Shown here: positions 1-9,045 of the stretch, one piece after another | Position numbering within the stretch: position 1 is the first letter of the stretch | Layout: each line of letters opens with the position of its first letter | Source: Verrucomicrobiota bacterium JB024 | GTDB taxonomy: Bacteria > Verrucomicrobiota > Verrucomicrobiia > Opitutales > Cerasicoccaceae | Reading direction: 5' to 3' | NCBI GenBank assembly: GCA_030673825.1 | Contig: JAUTCS010000106.1 | Location: 1 to 64,000 of the forward strand | DNA length: 64,000 nt | Program-made: the position numbers and the translations under genes | The notes under the pieces: model-generated | What the model was told of the DNA's origin: nothing | The model's input: the letters and a program-made list of their open reading frames with translations, nothing else | The model's database searches: none

Positions 1-753
1 GCCGGTATGGGCGAGCTGCACCTCGACATTATCCGCGACCGTCTCTTCCGCGAGTTCAAGGTCGAAGCTACCGCCGGCAAGCCGCAGATCGCTTACCGCG
101 AATCCATCACCAAGGAAGCCGACGGCGAAGGCAAGTTCGTCCGCCAGTCCGGTGGCCGCGGTCAGTACGGCCACGGTGTGATCAAGCTCGAGCCGAACGA
201 AAAGGGCAAGGGCGTCGAAGTGATCAACGAAATCGTGGGTGGTGTCATTCCGAAGGAATACATCAAGCCGTTCTCCGACGGTGTCATGGAAGCTTCCTCC
301 AACGGTACCATCGCCGGTTACCCGGTGATCGACTGGAAGGTCCGCATCGTCGATGGCTCCTTCCACGAAGTCGACTCCTCGGAAATGGCCTTTAAGATGG
401 CCGGTATTTTCGCTTTCAAGGACGCCATGGCCAAGGCCGGCCCGCAATTGCTCGAGCCGATCATGTCCGTCGAAGTCACCACCCCGGACGAGTACCAGGG
501 CGACATCGTGGGCGACCTTAACCGTCGCCGCGGTCAGATCCAGTCCATGGAAGCCGGTCGTGGCGGTGTCGCCGTGATCACCGCCAACGTGCCGCTGGAA
601 ACCATGTTCGGCTACGCCACCGACGTTCGCTCGCTCTCCAAGGGCCGTGCCAACTACGCGATGACGCCGTCGCACTTTGACCAGGTGCCCAATAGCGTGC
701 TCAACAGCATCGTTGAAAGCTCGCCGCACAAGAACAAGGCCCGCAGCCAGTAA
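1..753 (+). CDS. fusA: Elongation factor G, C-terminal part (5' end outside window)
   Basis: This is the last 250 residues of EF-G, the GTPase that drives ribosomal translocation. The frame is open to the left edge, so the G domain and domains II-III lie outside the window. Visible here are the end of domain III (MGELHLDII), domain IV with the SGGRGQYGH motif that enters the decoding site, and domain V ([20 protein letters not shown]), a typical EF-G ending. rpsJ follows after only 24 bases, with no EF-Tu gene between. Identity is secure; only the length is unknown. Confidence 0.97.
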   Translation, partial: AGMGELHLDIIRDRLFREFKVEATAGKPQIAYRESITKEADGEGKFVRQSGGRGQYGHGVIKLEPNEKGKGVEVINEIVGGVIPKEYIKPFSDGVMEASSNGTIAGYPVIDWKVRIVDGSFHEVDSSEMAFKMAGIFAFKDAMAKAGPQLLEPIMSVEVTTPDEYQGDIVGDLNRRRGQIQSMEAGRGGVAVITANVPLETMFGYATDVRSLSKGRANYAMTPSHFDQVPNSVLNSIVESSPHKNKARSQ

Positions 754-777
754 TTCACCAATTACTTTTATACCGCA

Positions 778-1086
778 ATGACCGGACAACGCATACGCAT
801 CAAGCTTAAGGGATTCGACTTTCGGGTCATCGACCAGTCGGCCACCGACATCGTGGAAACCGCCAAGCGCTCCGGCGCTCGTGTGAGTGGTCCCGTGCCG
901 CTGCCGACCCGTATCGAGAAGCTCTCCGTCAACCGCTCTCCGCACGTTGACAAGAAGTCGATGGAGCAGTTCGAGCTGCGCACCCACAAGCGCCTCATCG
1001 ATATCATGGAACCGACCGCCCAGACCGTGGACGAGCTCAAGAAGCTCAACCTCCCGGCCGGTGTGGACATCACCATCAACGTTTAA
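778..1086 (+). CDS. rpsJ: 30S ribosomal protein S10
   Basis: S10, 102 residues, the usual length. It assembles into the head of the 30S subunit and also binds NusB in transcription antitermination. The start [15 protein letters not shown] and the [17 protein letters not shown] block are family hallmarks. It opens the S10 block directly behind fusA. The 103-base gap to rplC is the longest in this part of the cluster and could carry a leader, but I see no clear promoter in it. Confidence 0.98.
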   Translation: MTGQRIRIKLKGFDFRVIDQSATDIVETAKRSGARVSGPVPLPTRIEKLSVNRSPHVDKKSMEQFELRTHKRLIDIMEPTAQTVDELKKLNLPAGVDITINV

Positions 1087-1189
1087 TCACTCTTTACTTC
1101 CTCCGAGAAGCAACGTCTTAACAACATTTAACCCCTCACGCAGGTCTAGGAAACGGAAGCCGGTAACGGTTTCCACCTGCCAATGAGCT

Positions 1190-1834
1190 ATGAGCCTGAC
1201 ACTGATTGGTAAAAAAATCGGGATGACCCAAATTTATGACGGTGAGAACCGTCTCGTCCCGGTCACAGTAGTCCAAGCCGGCCCTTGCCCGGTCCTTCAA
1301 ATCAAGACCGTCGACGGTAAGGACGGTTATAACGCGATCCAGATCGGTTTCGGCGTTGACCAGAAAGGTCATCGCGTCTCCAAGCCCCTTCAGGGGCATC
1401 TGAAAAAGGCCGGCGTCGAAGCCGTCACCGATATCTGTGAATTTATCCCCGACGGGGAAGAAGTCACCCTCGGCGAGGCCCTGACGGTCACGCGCTTCGA
1501 GGAAGGCCAGAAGATTGACATCATCGGCACGACCAAGGGTCGCGGCTTCCAGGGTGTCATGAAGCGCCACGGCTTCCACGGGCAGCCTGCCTCGCACGGT
1601 CACATGACGCACCGCCGCGGGGGTTCCTACGGGATGTGCCAGTGGCCCGGTGAGGTGATCAAGGGCAAGAAGATGCCCGGTCACATGGGCAATGCCCGCC
1701 GCACGACGCAGAACCTCGATATCGTCCGCATCATCGAGGACCAGAATTTGATCCTGATCCGCGGTAGCGTGCACGGCCCCAAGGGCGGCACCGTCTTCAT
1801 CCGCAAGGCGATCAAAACCAAAACGCAGAAGTAA
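1190..1834 (+). CDS. rplC: 50S ribosomal protein L3
   Basis: L3, 214 residues, of normal size. It binds 23S rRNA near the peptidyl-transferase centre and starts 50S assembly. The N-terminal LIGKKIGMTQIY and the central loop GRGFQGVMKRHGFHG followed by GGSYGMCQWPGEV are characteristic. rplD follows after 18 bases, consistent with co-transcription. Confidence 0.98.
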   Translation: MSLTLIGKKIGMTQIYDGENRLVPVTVVQAGPCPVLQIKTVDGKDGYNAIQIGFGVDQKGHRVSKPLQGHLKKAGVEAVTDICEFIPDGEEVTLGEALTVTRFEEGQKIDIIGTTKGRGFQGVMKRHGFHGQPASHGHMTHRRGGSYGMCQWPGEVIKGKKMPGHMGNARRTTQNLDIVRIIEDQNLILIRGSVHGPKGGTVFIRKAIKTKTQK

Positions 1835-1852
1835 GGGAAGGGGACGCAAGCT

Positions 1853-2482
1853 ATGAAATTTAAGGTATATACCGCAGACGCTTCCTCCAGCTCGGAGAAG
1901 GACTTTGAGAACTTCCCGGCTTTCGAAGGCAAGAAGGGCCTCCAGGCCCTCAAGGACGTGATCGTCGCCTACCAGGCCAATGCCCGCCAGGGTAACGCCA
2001 AGGCCAAGACCCGCTCCGATGTCAACCGCACGGGTAAGAAGATCTACCGCCAGAAGGGCACCGGTAACGCCCGTCACGGTGACCGCGGCGCCCCGATCTA
2101 TGTCGGTGGTGGCGTGGCCCACGGCCCGAAGATCCGCGACTGGTCCAAGCACATCAACAAGCGTGTCAAGGCCCTCGCGTTCCAGCGCGCTTTGTTCAAC
2201 AAGGCTTCCGAAGGCGGCCTCGACCTGATCGAGAAGTTCGACGTCGAGCAGCCCAAGACCAAGCTCTTCAACAGCCTCATCGGCAAGATCCAGCCCAAGG
2301 GCAAGGTGCTCATCGTGGACCGCGAGTTCACGGACAACGCCGCCCTGGCCGCGCGTAACATCGACCGCGTCTACATCGTGGACGCCGACTCGATCAACGC
2401 CTGGGACCTGATGCGCTTCGACAAGATTGTCGCCAGCGAAGAAGGCTTCAACCGCATCCTCGAACGCGCCAACCAACGCTAA
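1853..2482 (+). CDS. rplD: 50S ribosomal protein L4
   Basis: L4, 209 residues, lies in the wall of the peptide exit tunnel. In many bacteria it also represses the S10 operon, but no recognisable L4 leader target is visible upstream here. The extended-loop signature KKIYRQKGTGNARHGD is present, followed by the ALAFQRALFNKA helix. The N-terminus has a short Ser/Glu-rich stretch (SSSSEKDFENF) that is more polar than in E. coli L4. It is spaced 18 bases after rplC and 12 before rplW. Confidence 0.97.
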   Translation: MKFKVYTADASSSSEKDFENFPAFEGKKGLQALKDVIVAYQANARQGNAKAKTRSDVNRTGKKIYRQKGTGNARHGDRGAPIYVGGGVAHGPKIRDWSKHINKRVKALAFQRALFNKASEGGLDLIEKFDVEQPKTKLFNSLIGKIQPKGKVLIVDREFTDNAALAARNIDRVYIVDADSINAWDLMRFDKIVASEEGFNRILERANQR

Positions 2483-2494
2483 GGAACTTTCGCC

Positions 2495-2785
2495 ATGATT
2501 TCACCCGAAAAGATCATCAAGGAGAAGCGCGTGACGGAGAAGTCCGCCATGCTGGAAGCCAACCTCAACCAGCACGTCTTCGAAGTTTACCCGCAGGCCA
2601 AGCGCACTGAGGTGGCCGAAGCCGTAGAAAAGCTCTACGGTGTCAAGGTTGCCCGCGTGAACATTCTCACGGTCAAGGGCAAGAACAAGCGTAGCCGCAC
2701 CGTCCGCGGCCAGTACGGCAAGACTTCGGATATCAAGAAAGCCGTCGTCACCCTGCAACAGGGTGAATCCATCGAGACCGTCTAA
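2495..2785 (+). CDS. rplW: 50S ribosomal protein L23
   Basis: L23, 96 residues, sits at the peptide tunnel exit and is the docking site for trigger factor and the signal recognition particle; the SRP protein gene ffh is elsewhere in this window. The start EKIIKEKRVTEKS and the VKVARVNILTVKGK strand match the family. It lies between rplD and rplB with short gaps. Confidence 0.96.
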   Translation: MISPEKIIKEKRVTEKSAMLEANLNQHVFEVYPQAKRTEVAEAVEKLYGVKVARVNILTVKGKNKRSRTVRGQYGKTSDIKKAVVTLQQGESIETV

Positions 2786-2806
2786 CCCATTCAGCCGCGA
2801 CCAGCC

Positions 2807-3655
2807 ATGGCCATCGTCAAGACCAAACCCATTACGCCTTCGCAGCGCTTTCACAGCAAGAGCCGCCAGGAACTTTCCAAGGATCGCCCGGAAAAGAGCC
2901 TGACCATCTCCCGTCACCGCAAGAAGGGCCGCAACAACTACGGCCGCATCACTTCTCGCCGTCGTGGCGGCGGTCACAAGCGCCTTTACCGCATCATCGA
3001 CTTCCGTCGCGACAAGCTCGACATGGCGGCCGAGGTCGTCTCCATCGAGTACGATCCGAACCGCTCGGCGAACATCGCCCTGCTGAAGTTTGAAGACGGC
3101 GAAAAGCGCTACATCCTCAGCCCGCGCGGCGTGAAGGTCGGCGACAAGCTGCTCAGCACGAACGGCGAAGTCGAAGAATTCACACCCGGCCTTTGTGTGC
3201 CGCTCAAGAACATCCCGCCGGCCACGCAGATCCACGCGATCGAAATGCAGCCCGGCCGTGGTGCTCAGGTGGCCCGTTCCGCCGGCCAGTCCGCCCAGCT
3301 CGTCTCGGTGGAAGGCAAGCGCGCCACGATCAAGATGCCTTCCGGCGAAATCCGCCTCGTCCACTCGGACTGCCGCGCCACCATCGGCCGCGTCGGTAAC
3401 GAGGAGCACGAAAGCATCAGCATCGGCAAGGCCGGTCGTAACCGCTGGAAGGGCAAGCGCCCCCGCGTCCGTGGTGTGGCCATGAACCCTGTCGATCACC
3501 CAATGGGTGGTGGTGAAGCCAAGACCTCCGGTGGCGGTCACCCGGTTTCTCCGTGGGGCCAGCTCTCGAAGGGCTTCCCGACCCGTACCAAGTCCAAGCC
3601 CTCGAACTCGATGATCCTCGTTCGCCGCAACGGCAAGAAGTTCAAGCGCAGCTAA
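2807..3655 (+). CDS. rplB: 50S ribosomal protein L2
   Basis: L2, 282 residues, slightly longer than E. coli L2. It binds 23S rRNA and is needed for subunit association and peptidyl transfer. [17 protein letters not shown] marks the N-terminal RNA-binding half. [17 protein letters not shown] contains the conserved histidine of the C-terminal domain. Start chosen at the [14 protein letters not shown] methionine 21 bases after rplW. Confidence 0.98.
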   Translation: MAIVKTKPITPSQRFHSKSRQELSKDRPEKSLTISRHRKKGRNNYGRITSRRRGGGHKRLYRIIDFRRDKLDMAAEVVSIEYDPNRSANIALLKFEDGEKRYILSPRGVKVGDKLLSTNGEVEEFTPGLCVPLKNIPPATQIHAIEMQPGRGAQVARSAGQSAQLVSVEGKRATIKMPSGEIRLVHSDCRATIGRVGNEEHESISIGKAGRNRWKGKRPRVRGVAMNPVDHPMGGGEAKTSGGGHPVSPWGQLSKGFPTRTKSKPSNSMILVRRNGKKFKRS

Positions 3656-3676
3656 CCCGACAACGAATTTTACGAT

Positions 3677-3946
3677 ATGGCACGTTCAATCAAGAAAGGC
3701 TTCTTCGTCGATCCGAAGCTGATGATCAAGGTGGAAAAGGCCCAGGCCGAAGGCGCGCGCAAGCCGCTTCAGACCTGGTCCCGCCGCTCGACCATCACCC
3801 CGGACTTTGTCGGCCTCAACATCAACGTTCACAACGGCAAGGGCTTCATCCCGGTGCACGTGACCGAAAACATGGTTGGCCACAAGCTCGGCGAATTCGC
3901 CCCGACCCGCAGCTTCAAGGGTCACCAGCCGCACACCAAGAAGTAA
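3677..3946 (+). CDS. rpsS: 30S ribosomal protein S19
   Basis: S19, 89 residues, forms a complex with S13 at the top of the 30S head and touches A-site t[18 protein letters not shown] and the C-terminal [13 protein letters not shown] are typical. In most bacteria rplV follows at once; here a 393-base secreted-protein gene intervenes, starting 10 bases after this stop codon. Confidence 0.98.
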   Translation: MARSIKKGFFVDPKLMIKVEKAQAEGARKPLQTWSRRSTITPDFVGLNINVHNGKGFIPVHVTENMVGHKLGEFAPTRSFKGHQPHTKK

Positions 3947-3956
3947 ATTTCCGCAC

Positions 3957-4349
3957 ATGTCCATCCGCGTACACATCATCGCTCTTTTCTCCCTGCTCAT
4001 GGCCGGGAGCGCGGTGAGCTACGCCCAGGACGCCGTGGCGGTGGAGCAGGGGAGCGCACCTGTGGCGCGCCCCTATTTTGTCGAAAACTCGATTTATCCG
4101 ACAGGCCAGACGACGGTCTTCGGAGTGGCGGTCACCCCCGTGACCGACGTGGTCATCCTCAACAACGGTCTGGATCAGGGCTTTCGCCTCGGCATGGTAT
4201 GCCAGGTGAGCCGCTCCGGGCAGAGTGTGGCTGATCTCATCCTGGTCGATGTCCGCGACAACCGCGCCGCCGGCCTCATTCTCAACCTCGAATCCGGCCA
4301 GGCCATTCGCTCCGGCGACGGCGTCAACATCAAGACGATCACTCTTTAA
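3957..4349 (+). CDS. Secreted protein of unknown function inserted in the S10 operon
   Basis: Predicted protein of 130 residues that I do not recognise as a named family. Residues 1-24 form a Sec signal peptide ending SYA-QD, so the product should be periplasmic. The mature part is short and beta-rich. Its second half (NNGLDQGFRLGMVCQVSRSG, then a strand, then SGDGVNIKTI) resembles the small beta-barrel seen at the C-termini of FlgT- or MreC-like proteins; this is a pattern impression only. The gene sits 10 bases after rpsS and 11 before rplV, so it should be co-transcribed with ribosomal genes. The earlier in-frame ATG at 3876 lies inside rpsS and would bury the signal peptide, so 3957 was chosen. 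No Shine-Dalgarno sequence is obvious. Confidence 0.8.
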   Translation: MSIRVHIIALFSLLMAGSAVSYAQDAVAVEQGSAPVARPYFVENSIYPTGQTTVFGVAVTPVTDVVILNNGLDQGFRLGMVCQVSRSGQSVADLILVDVRDNRAAGLILNLESGQAIRSGDGVNIKTITL

Positions 4350-4360
4350 TTGCAACCAGC

Positions 4361-4726
4361 ATGGAAGTTCAGGCTCTAACCAAGTATACCCGCATGTCCC
4401 CGAAGAAGGTCCGCGAAGTGGCCCGTCAGGTACAGGGACGCCCCGCGGCCGAAGCGCTCGATATGCTTCGCTTCATCCCGCGCAAATCCGCCCGTCTCAT
4501 CGCCAAGACGCTGACGAGCGCCGTGGCCAACGCGGAAAACAACCACAACCTTTCGTCCGACGACCTGATCGTGAAGCGCTGCCTGGTGGAAGAAGGCCCG
4601 GCGTTCAAGCGTTTCCGCCCGGTCGGTCGCGGTTCGGCACACCCGATTCGCAAGCGCACCAGCCACATCCGCATCGTCCTCACGGACGAGGTTTCCACCC
4701 CCGCGGCCAATTCTAAAGAGCAATAA
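4361..4726 (+). CDS. rplV: 50S ribosomal protein L22
   Basis: L22, 121 residues, contacts all six 23S rRNA domains and its hairpin lines the exit tunnel. TRMSPKKVREVARQVQGR near the start and the hairpin plus C-terminal block RPVGRGSAHPIRKRTSHIRI are diagnostic. Only 3 bases separate its stop from the rpsC start, which suggests translational coupling. The last ten residues (STPAANSKEQ) are a short polar tail. Confidence 0.97.
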   Translation: MEVQALTKYTRMSPKKVREVARQVQGRPAAEALDMLRFIPRKSARLIAKTLTSAVANAENNHNLSSDDLIVKRCLVEEGPAFKRFRPVGRGSAHPIRKRTSHIRIVLTDEVSTPAANSKEQ

Positions 4727-4729
4727 ATC

Positions 4730-5365
4730 ATGGGACAAAAAGTCAATCCGATCGGTTTCCGCCTCAGTGTTCGCCGTAACTGGGACTCCCGCTGGTACGC
4801 GGACAAGAAGAGCTTCCCGGCCTATGTCGCCGAGGACAACAAGATCCGCCAGTTCCTGAAGAAGAAGATGAAGTACGCGGCCGTGCCGCGCGTGTTCATC
4901 GAGCGTGCCGGCCCGAAGGTCCGCATCAAGCTCTTCACTGCCCGCCCCGGTATCGTTATCGGCCGCAAGGGCAGCGAACTGGAAAAGCTCAAGGACGAGC
5001 TCCAGAAGATCACGGGCCGCGAGATCATGCTCGACATCCAGGAGATCAAGAAGCCTGACGTCGTTGCCCAGCTCGTCGCCGAAAACGTGTGCCTCCAGCT
5101 GGAGCGCCGTATCTCTTTCCGCCGCGCCATGAAGAAGGCGATCCAGACCACCATGAGCATGGGCGCCGAAGGCATCCGTATCCAGTGCTCGGGCCGTCTG
5201 ATGGGCGCGGAAATCGCCCGCACCGAACAGCAGCGCATGGGCCGCGTGCCCCTTCACACGCTGCGCGAAAACATCGACTACGGCTTCTCGGAAGCCGACA
5301 CCCTTTACGGGAAGATCGGCGTGAAGTGCTGGATTTGTAACCCCTCCGACGTCGACACCCTCTAA
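4730..5365 (+). CDS. rpsC: 30S ribosomal protein S3
   Basis: S3, 211 residues, somewhat shorter than the 233 of E. coli. It forms the mRNA entry site with S4 and S5. [18 protein letters not shown] is the family start. The KH domain carries the [11 protein letters not shown] loop near residues 75-85. The C-terminal half shows [18 protein letters not shown]. It lies 3 bases after rplV and 12 before rplP. Confidence 0.98.
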   Translation: MGQKVNPIGFRLSVRRNWDSRWYADKKSFPAYVAEDNKIRQFLKKKMKYAAVPRVFIERAGPKVRIKLFTARPGIVIGRKGSELEKLKDELQKITGREIMLDIQEIKKPDVVAQLVAENVCLQLERRISFRRAMKKAIQTTMSMGAEGIRIQCSGRLMGAEIARTEQQRMGRVPLHTLRENIDYGFSEADTLYGKIGVKCWICNPSDVDTL

Positions 5366-5377
5366 GCATCGTTTGTC

Positions 5378-5806
5378 ATGGCCAAGCTCCTTCCTTCCAA
5401 AACCAAATACCGCAAGGTCCACAAGGGCCGGATCCGCGGCAACGCCAAGGGCTGCGACACGCTCGCCTTCGGTGAGTTCGGCATCCAGTCCCTGGAACGC
5501 GGCAAGATGAGTTCCGCCCAGCTCGAAGCTGCTCGTGTGGCCATCAACCGCCACCTCAAGCGCAAAGGCAAGCTGTGGATCCGCGTGTTCCCGCACAAGC
5601 CGGTGACCAAGAAGCCCGCTGAAACCCGTCAGGGTAAGGGTAAGGGCTCCGTCGAATACTGGTGCGCCGTGGTCAAGCCCGGCACCATCATGTTCGAAGT
5701 CGGTGGCACCAGTGCGACCCTCGCCCGTGAAGCCATGCGCCTGGCCGACGGCAAGCTGCCTTTCCGCTGCCGCTTCCTCAGCCGCGAAGAACTCGAACAG
5801 TACTAA
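5378..5806 (+). CDS. rplP: 50S ribosomal protein L16
   Basis: L16, 142 residues, lies near the A site and helps position tRNA on the 50S subunit. MAKLLPSKTKYRKVHKGRI, RIFPHKPVTKKPAETRQGKG-type residues (here RVFPHKPV) and GKGSVEYWCAVVKPG are conserved. Length and context are standard; rpmC begins 22 bases downstream. Confidence 0.97.
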   Translation: MAKLLPSKTKYRKVHKGRIRGNAKGCDTLAFGEFGIQSLERGKMSSAQLEAARVAINRHLKRKGKLWIRVFPHKPVTKKPAETRQGKGKGSVEYWCAVVKPGTIMFEVGGTSATLAREAMRLADGKLPFRCRFLSREELEQY

Positions 5807-5828
5807 ACCCACGCAATCCATCCTTTCC

Positions 5829-6026
5829 ATGAATGCCGCAGAAATCCGCGAACTGAGCACTGAGGAGATCAAAAAGAAGCTCCGTGACACGCGCAACGAG
5901 CTTGTCCAGCTGCGCGTGCGCAAGCAGGCCGGCCAGGTTGAAAAGCCGAGCGAGCTGCGCGAAATGCGCCGCACCATCGCGCGCCTCGAAACCATCCTCA
6001 ACGCCAAGACGGCGGCCACCGCCTAA
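5829..6026 (+). CDS. rpmC: 50S ribosomal protein L29
   Basis: L29, 65 residues, a helical hairpin next to L23 at the tunnel exit. [18 protein letters not shown] and the second helix [16 protein letters not shown] fit the family. The frame stays open upstream into rplP, but the ATG at 5829 gives the normal L29 length and lies between the flanking genes, so it was chosen. Confidence 0.94.
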   Translation: MNAAEIRELSTEEIKKKLRDTRNELVQLRVRKQAGQVEKPSELREMRRTIARLETILNAKTAATA

Positions 6027-6042
6027 CCCTTTTCTTACGACC

Positions 6043-6327
6043 ATGTCCGAAGAGAGCACCCGCAACAACCGCAAAGACCTCGTTGGTGTCGTCACCAGCC
6101 GCACCGGCGATAAGTCGATTAAGGTCACCTTCTTCTATAAGATCGCCCACCCGCTGTACCGCAAGGAAGTCAAGCGCAAGACGGTCGTCCATGCCCACGA
6201 CGAAAAGAACGAGTGTCAACTCGGGGACAAAGTCGAAATCATGGAAACGCGCCCGCTGAGCAAGCTCAAGCGCTGGCGCGTGGTGAAGGTTATCGAAAAG
6301 GCTCCCATCGTCGGGAGCATTGGCTAA
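6043..6327 (+). CDS. rpsQ: 30S ribosomal protein S17
   Basis: S17, 94 residues, an OB-fold protein that binds 16S rRNA early in assembly. [14 protein letters not shown], the [19 protein letters not shown] segment and the C-terminal [20 protein letters not shown] are all family features. The frame is open upstream, but only the ATG at 6043 gives a normal S17. A 62-base AT-richer gap separates it from rplN. Confidence 0.96.
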   Translation: MSEESTRNNRKDLVGVVTSRTGDKSIKVTFFYKIAHPLYRKEVKRKTVVHAHDEKNECQLGDKVEIMETRPLSKLKRWRVVKVIEKAPIVGSIG

Positions 6328-6389
6328 AGGCTTGGTCCCAACCAGCCGGAAGCCGATTTAACCCTTTAATAATTTAAACGGAACCCGCA

Positions 6390-6755
<366 letters not shown>

Positions 6756-6775
6756 CCCCGGCACCACACACGAAG

Positions 6776-7027
6776 ATGAAGTACAAAATCAAACGTGGAG
6801 ACGAAGTCGTCGTCATCGCCGGCGCCCATAAGGGCCAGCGCGGCAAGGTTCTCGAAGTGCTGCGCGGCAAGGATCGCGTCGTCATCGAGGGCGTGAACAT
6901 GGTCAAGCGCCATCGCAAGGCGACGAAGGAAAACGACCCGGATGCGGGCATCGTCGAGCGCGAGGGCTCCGTCCACTACTCAAACGTCATGAAGGCTGAC
7001 CGCTACGACAGCCGCAAGAGCGCCTAA
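6776..7027 (+). CDS. rplX: 50S ribosomal protein L24
   Basis: L24, 83 residues, on the short side but complete. It is an assembly initiator at the 5' end of 23S rRNA with a KOW motif near the start (GDEVVVIAGAHKGQRGKVLEV). NMVKRHRKAT and the downstream EGSVHYSNVM are typical. It lies between rplN and rplE as in most bacteria. Confidence 0.96.
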   Translation: MKYKIKRGDEVVVIAGAHKGQRGKVLEVLRGKDRVVIEGVNMVKRHRKATKENDPDAGIVEREGSVHYSNVMKADRYDSRKSA

Positions 7028-7053
7028 CGTCGCGCCTAAGGAGTAACTCAGTC

Positions 7054-7635
7054 ATGCAGACATACGTCCCGACCCTTAAAAAGTCCTATCTCGAAACGGT
7101 GGTCCCCGAACTTCGCAAGAACCTCGGCTACACCAATGTGCACCAGGTGCCCAAGATCGAGAAGGTAGTGATCAACTCCGGCCTGAACGCCTCCCGCGAC
7201 AAGGCCTGGGTGGCCGAAGTGCAGAAGGAGATCACGACCATCGCCGGCCAGCAGGCCGTCGTCACCAAGGCGCGCCAGAGCGTGTCGAACTTCAAGCTGC
7301 GCGAAGGCATGCCCAACGGCGTCGCCGTGACCCTGCGCGGCAGCAAGATGTACGACTTCCTCTACCGCTTCATTAACATCGCCCTGCCGAACATCCGCGA
7401 CTTCCGCGGGGTCTCGCAGAAGCTCGACGGTCACGGTAACTACTCCATCGGTATTACCGACTCGACCATCTTCCCCGAGATCAGCCACGACACCTCCGGC
7501 CGTGAGTCCATCGGCATGGACATCACCATCGTGACCTCCGCCCCCACCGATAACGAAGGCCGCGAGCTGCTCAAGCTGCTCGGTATGCCCTTCCGCAAAC
7601 CCTCCTCGCAAGCCGCGGCCACCGCCGCCAACTAA
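7054..7635 (+). CDS. rplE: 50S ribosomal protein L5
   Basis: L5, 193 residues, binds 5S rRNA in the central protuberance and contacts P-site tRNA. Seen in order: NVHQVPKIEKVVINSG, the TKARQSVSNFKLREGMPNGV motif, LPNIRDFRGV and GIDI-type C-terminal residues (GMDITIVTSAPTDNEGRELL). The last 20 residues add a short Ser/Ala-rich tail (KPSSQAAATAAN). A good ribosome-binding site (AAGGAG) precedes the ATG. Confidence 0.98.
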   Translation: MQTYVPTLKKSYLETVVPELRKNLGYTNVHQVPKIEKVVINSGLNASRDKAWVAEVQKEITTIAGQQAVVTKARQSVSNFKLREGMPNGVAVTLRGSKMYDFLYRFINIALPNIRDFRGVSQKLDGHGNYSIGITDSTIFPEISHDTSGRESIGMDITIVTSAPTDNEGRELLKLLGMPFRKPSSQAAATAAN

Positions 7636-7644
7636 TTTACAAGC

Positions 7645-7950
7645 ATGGCTAAGAAAAGCTCCATTGCCCGCAACAATAAGCGCGCGCGCCTCGTCGAAAA
7701 GTACGCGGCCAAACGCGCGGAACTGAAGGCGATCCTCGCCAACCCGGAAACCACCGACGAGGCTTTCTGGGATGCGCAGCGCAAGCTCAACAAGCTCCCG
7801 CGCAACTCTTCGCCGATCCGTCTGCGCAACCGCTGCAGCGTCACCGGCCGTCCGCGCGCCTACATCCGCAAGTACGGGCTGTCCCGTATCACGTTCCGTG
7901 AGCTGGCCTCCCATGGCCACATCCCCGGCGTGACCAAATCCTCCTGGTAA
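7645..7950 (+). CDS. rpsN: 30S ribosomal protein S14 (long, zinc-free type)
   Basis: S14, 101 residues, in the 30S head. It is the long form without the two CxxC zinc pairs. The C-terminal core reads [20 protein letters not shown] and ends [11 protein letters not shown], as in E. coli-type S14. The N-terminal 50 residues are helical and basic. It starts 9 bases after rplE. Confidence 0.97.
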   Translation: MAKKSSIARNNKRARLVEKYAAKRAELKAILANPETTDEAFWDAQRKLNKLPRNSSPIRLRNRCSVTGRPRAYIRKYGLSRITFRELASHGHIPGVTKSSW

Positions 7951-7971
7951 ACCCCGAGCACGACACAGACA

Positions 7972-8370
7972 ATGGCAGTACACGACACCATCGGTGACTT
8001 CCTGACCACCCTCCGCAACGCTTCGGCTGCGGGCAAGGAAACCTGCACGGTCCGCTATTCCAAGCTCCGCGCCGGGATCGCCCAGATCCTGCTGCGCGAC
8101 GGCTATATTAGCGACGTGAGCGAGGTCGAAGAGGTCAAGGGGCAACGCAACCTTATCATCACGCTCAAGTATGTGGACGACGCTTCGGCGATCGTGGGCA
8201 TCGAGCGTTTCAGCAAGCCAGGCCGGCGCCTTTACGCCAAGTACACGGACATTCCGCGTGTGCTCGGCGGCTTGGGCACCTCCATCCTCACCACTTCCAA
8301 GGGCATCTTGAGTGACCGCGACGCGCGCCGTGAAAAGGTCGGCGGCGAGGTCATCTGCAAGGTCTGGTAA
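7972..8370 (+). CDS. rpsH: 30S ribosomal protein S8
   Basis: S8, 132 residues, binds the central domain of 16S rRNA and in E. coli represses the spc operon. MAVHDTIGDFLTTLRNA is the family start and LGTSILTTSKGILSDRDARR the conserved C-terminal core ending in EVICKVW. It is followed by a 127-base AT-rich, repeat-containing gap that is unusual inside this operon. Confidence 0.98.
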   Translation: MAVHDTIGDFLTTLRNASAAGKETCTVRYSKLRAGIAQILLRDGYISDVSEVEEVKGQRNLIITLKYVDDASAIVGIERFSKPGRRLYAKYTDIPRVLGGLGTSILTTSKGILSDRDARREKVGGEVICKVW

Positions 8371-8497
8371 CTTAAGTGCTCTTGTGACTGGTTCTTTGTT
8401 CTTAGTTAATTCATAAACATCACTAAGACGACCCGGACACAAAACACACCTTACCAACGAAGAACTAAGCACTAAGCACCTAGAACAAACATTTCCC
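8371..8497 (+). repeat. AT-rich repeat-bearing spacer inside the spc operon
   Basis: The 127 bases between rpsH and rplF are much richer in A+T than the genes around them. They contain GTTCTTTGTTCTTAGTT (8391-8407) and, about 55 bases on, the inversely related ACTAAGCACTAAGCACC (8464-8480), which itself holds two ACTAAGCAC-like units. The arms could fold into a long imperfect hairpin. No ORF is visible. It looks like a short dispersed repeat that landed between two ribosomal genes, and may bring a promoter for rplF onward; the latter is inference. Confidence 0.55.
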
Positions 8498-9034
8498 ATG
8501 AGCAGAATCGGTAAACTCCCCGTCGCCGTCCCGGACAAGGTCAAGGTGACCGTCAATGGGTCGGAAGTCGCGGTGGAAGGCCCCAAGGGCAAGCTCTCCA
8601 AGACCTTCGACAGCGCAGTCTCCATCAAGGTGGAAGACGGTAATGTCGTCGTCGCTCCGGTGAACGAGACCCGCCACGCCAACGCCATGTACGGCACCAC
8701 CCGTTCCATCATCAACGGGATGGTCGCGGGCGTGCAGCAGCCTTACTCCAAAAAACTGGAGATTGAGGGCGTCGGCTTCAAGGCCACCCTCAAGGGGCAG
8801 GAGCTTGATCTCGCCCTGGGCTATTCGCACCCGATCCTTTACAAGATCCCGGCCGGCATCACCGTGACCGTCGATGGTGGCACCAAGCTGACCGTCGAAG
8901 GCTGCGACAAGCACATGGTTGGCCAGGTCGCCGCAGACATCAAGGGCTTCAAGCCCGTCGAGCCCTACAAGGGCAAGGGTGTCCGCATCGTTGGCGAATA
9001 CGTCCGCCGCAAGGAAGGTAAGAAAACCGCTTAA
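8498..9034 (+). CDS. rplF: 50S ribosomal protein L6
   Basis: L6, 178 residues with the family's duplicated fold, located near the factor-binding site. MSRIGKLPVAVPDKVKV, EGVGFKATLKGQELDLALGYSH and the C-terminal KGFKPVEPYKGKGVRIVGEYVRRKEGKK are conserved. It follows the unusual 127-base spacer and precedes rplR by 11 bases. Confidence 0.98.
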   Translation: MSRIGKLPVAVPDKVKVTVNGSEVAVEGPKGKLSKTFDSAVSIKVEDGNVVVAPVNETRHANAMYGTTRSIINGMVAGVQQPYSKKLEIEGVGFKATLKGQELDLALGYSHPILYKIPAGITVTVDGGTKLTVEGCDKHMVGQVAADIKGFKPVEPYKGKGVRIVGEYVRRKEGKKTA

Positions 9035-9045
9035 CCGCACGAGCC

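Noticed and set aside
4376-6019. 547-codon open frame on the - strand
   Set aside because: It runs antisense through rplV, rpsC, rplP and rpmC. High GC third positions create long antisense frames; the encoded protein shows no motifs.
7048-8715. 555-codon open frame on the - strand
   Set aside because: Antisense to rplE, rpsN, rpsH and the start of rplF, all certain genes. It is a composition artefact.
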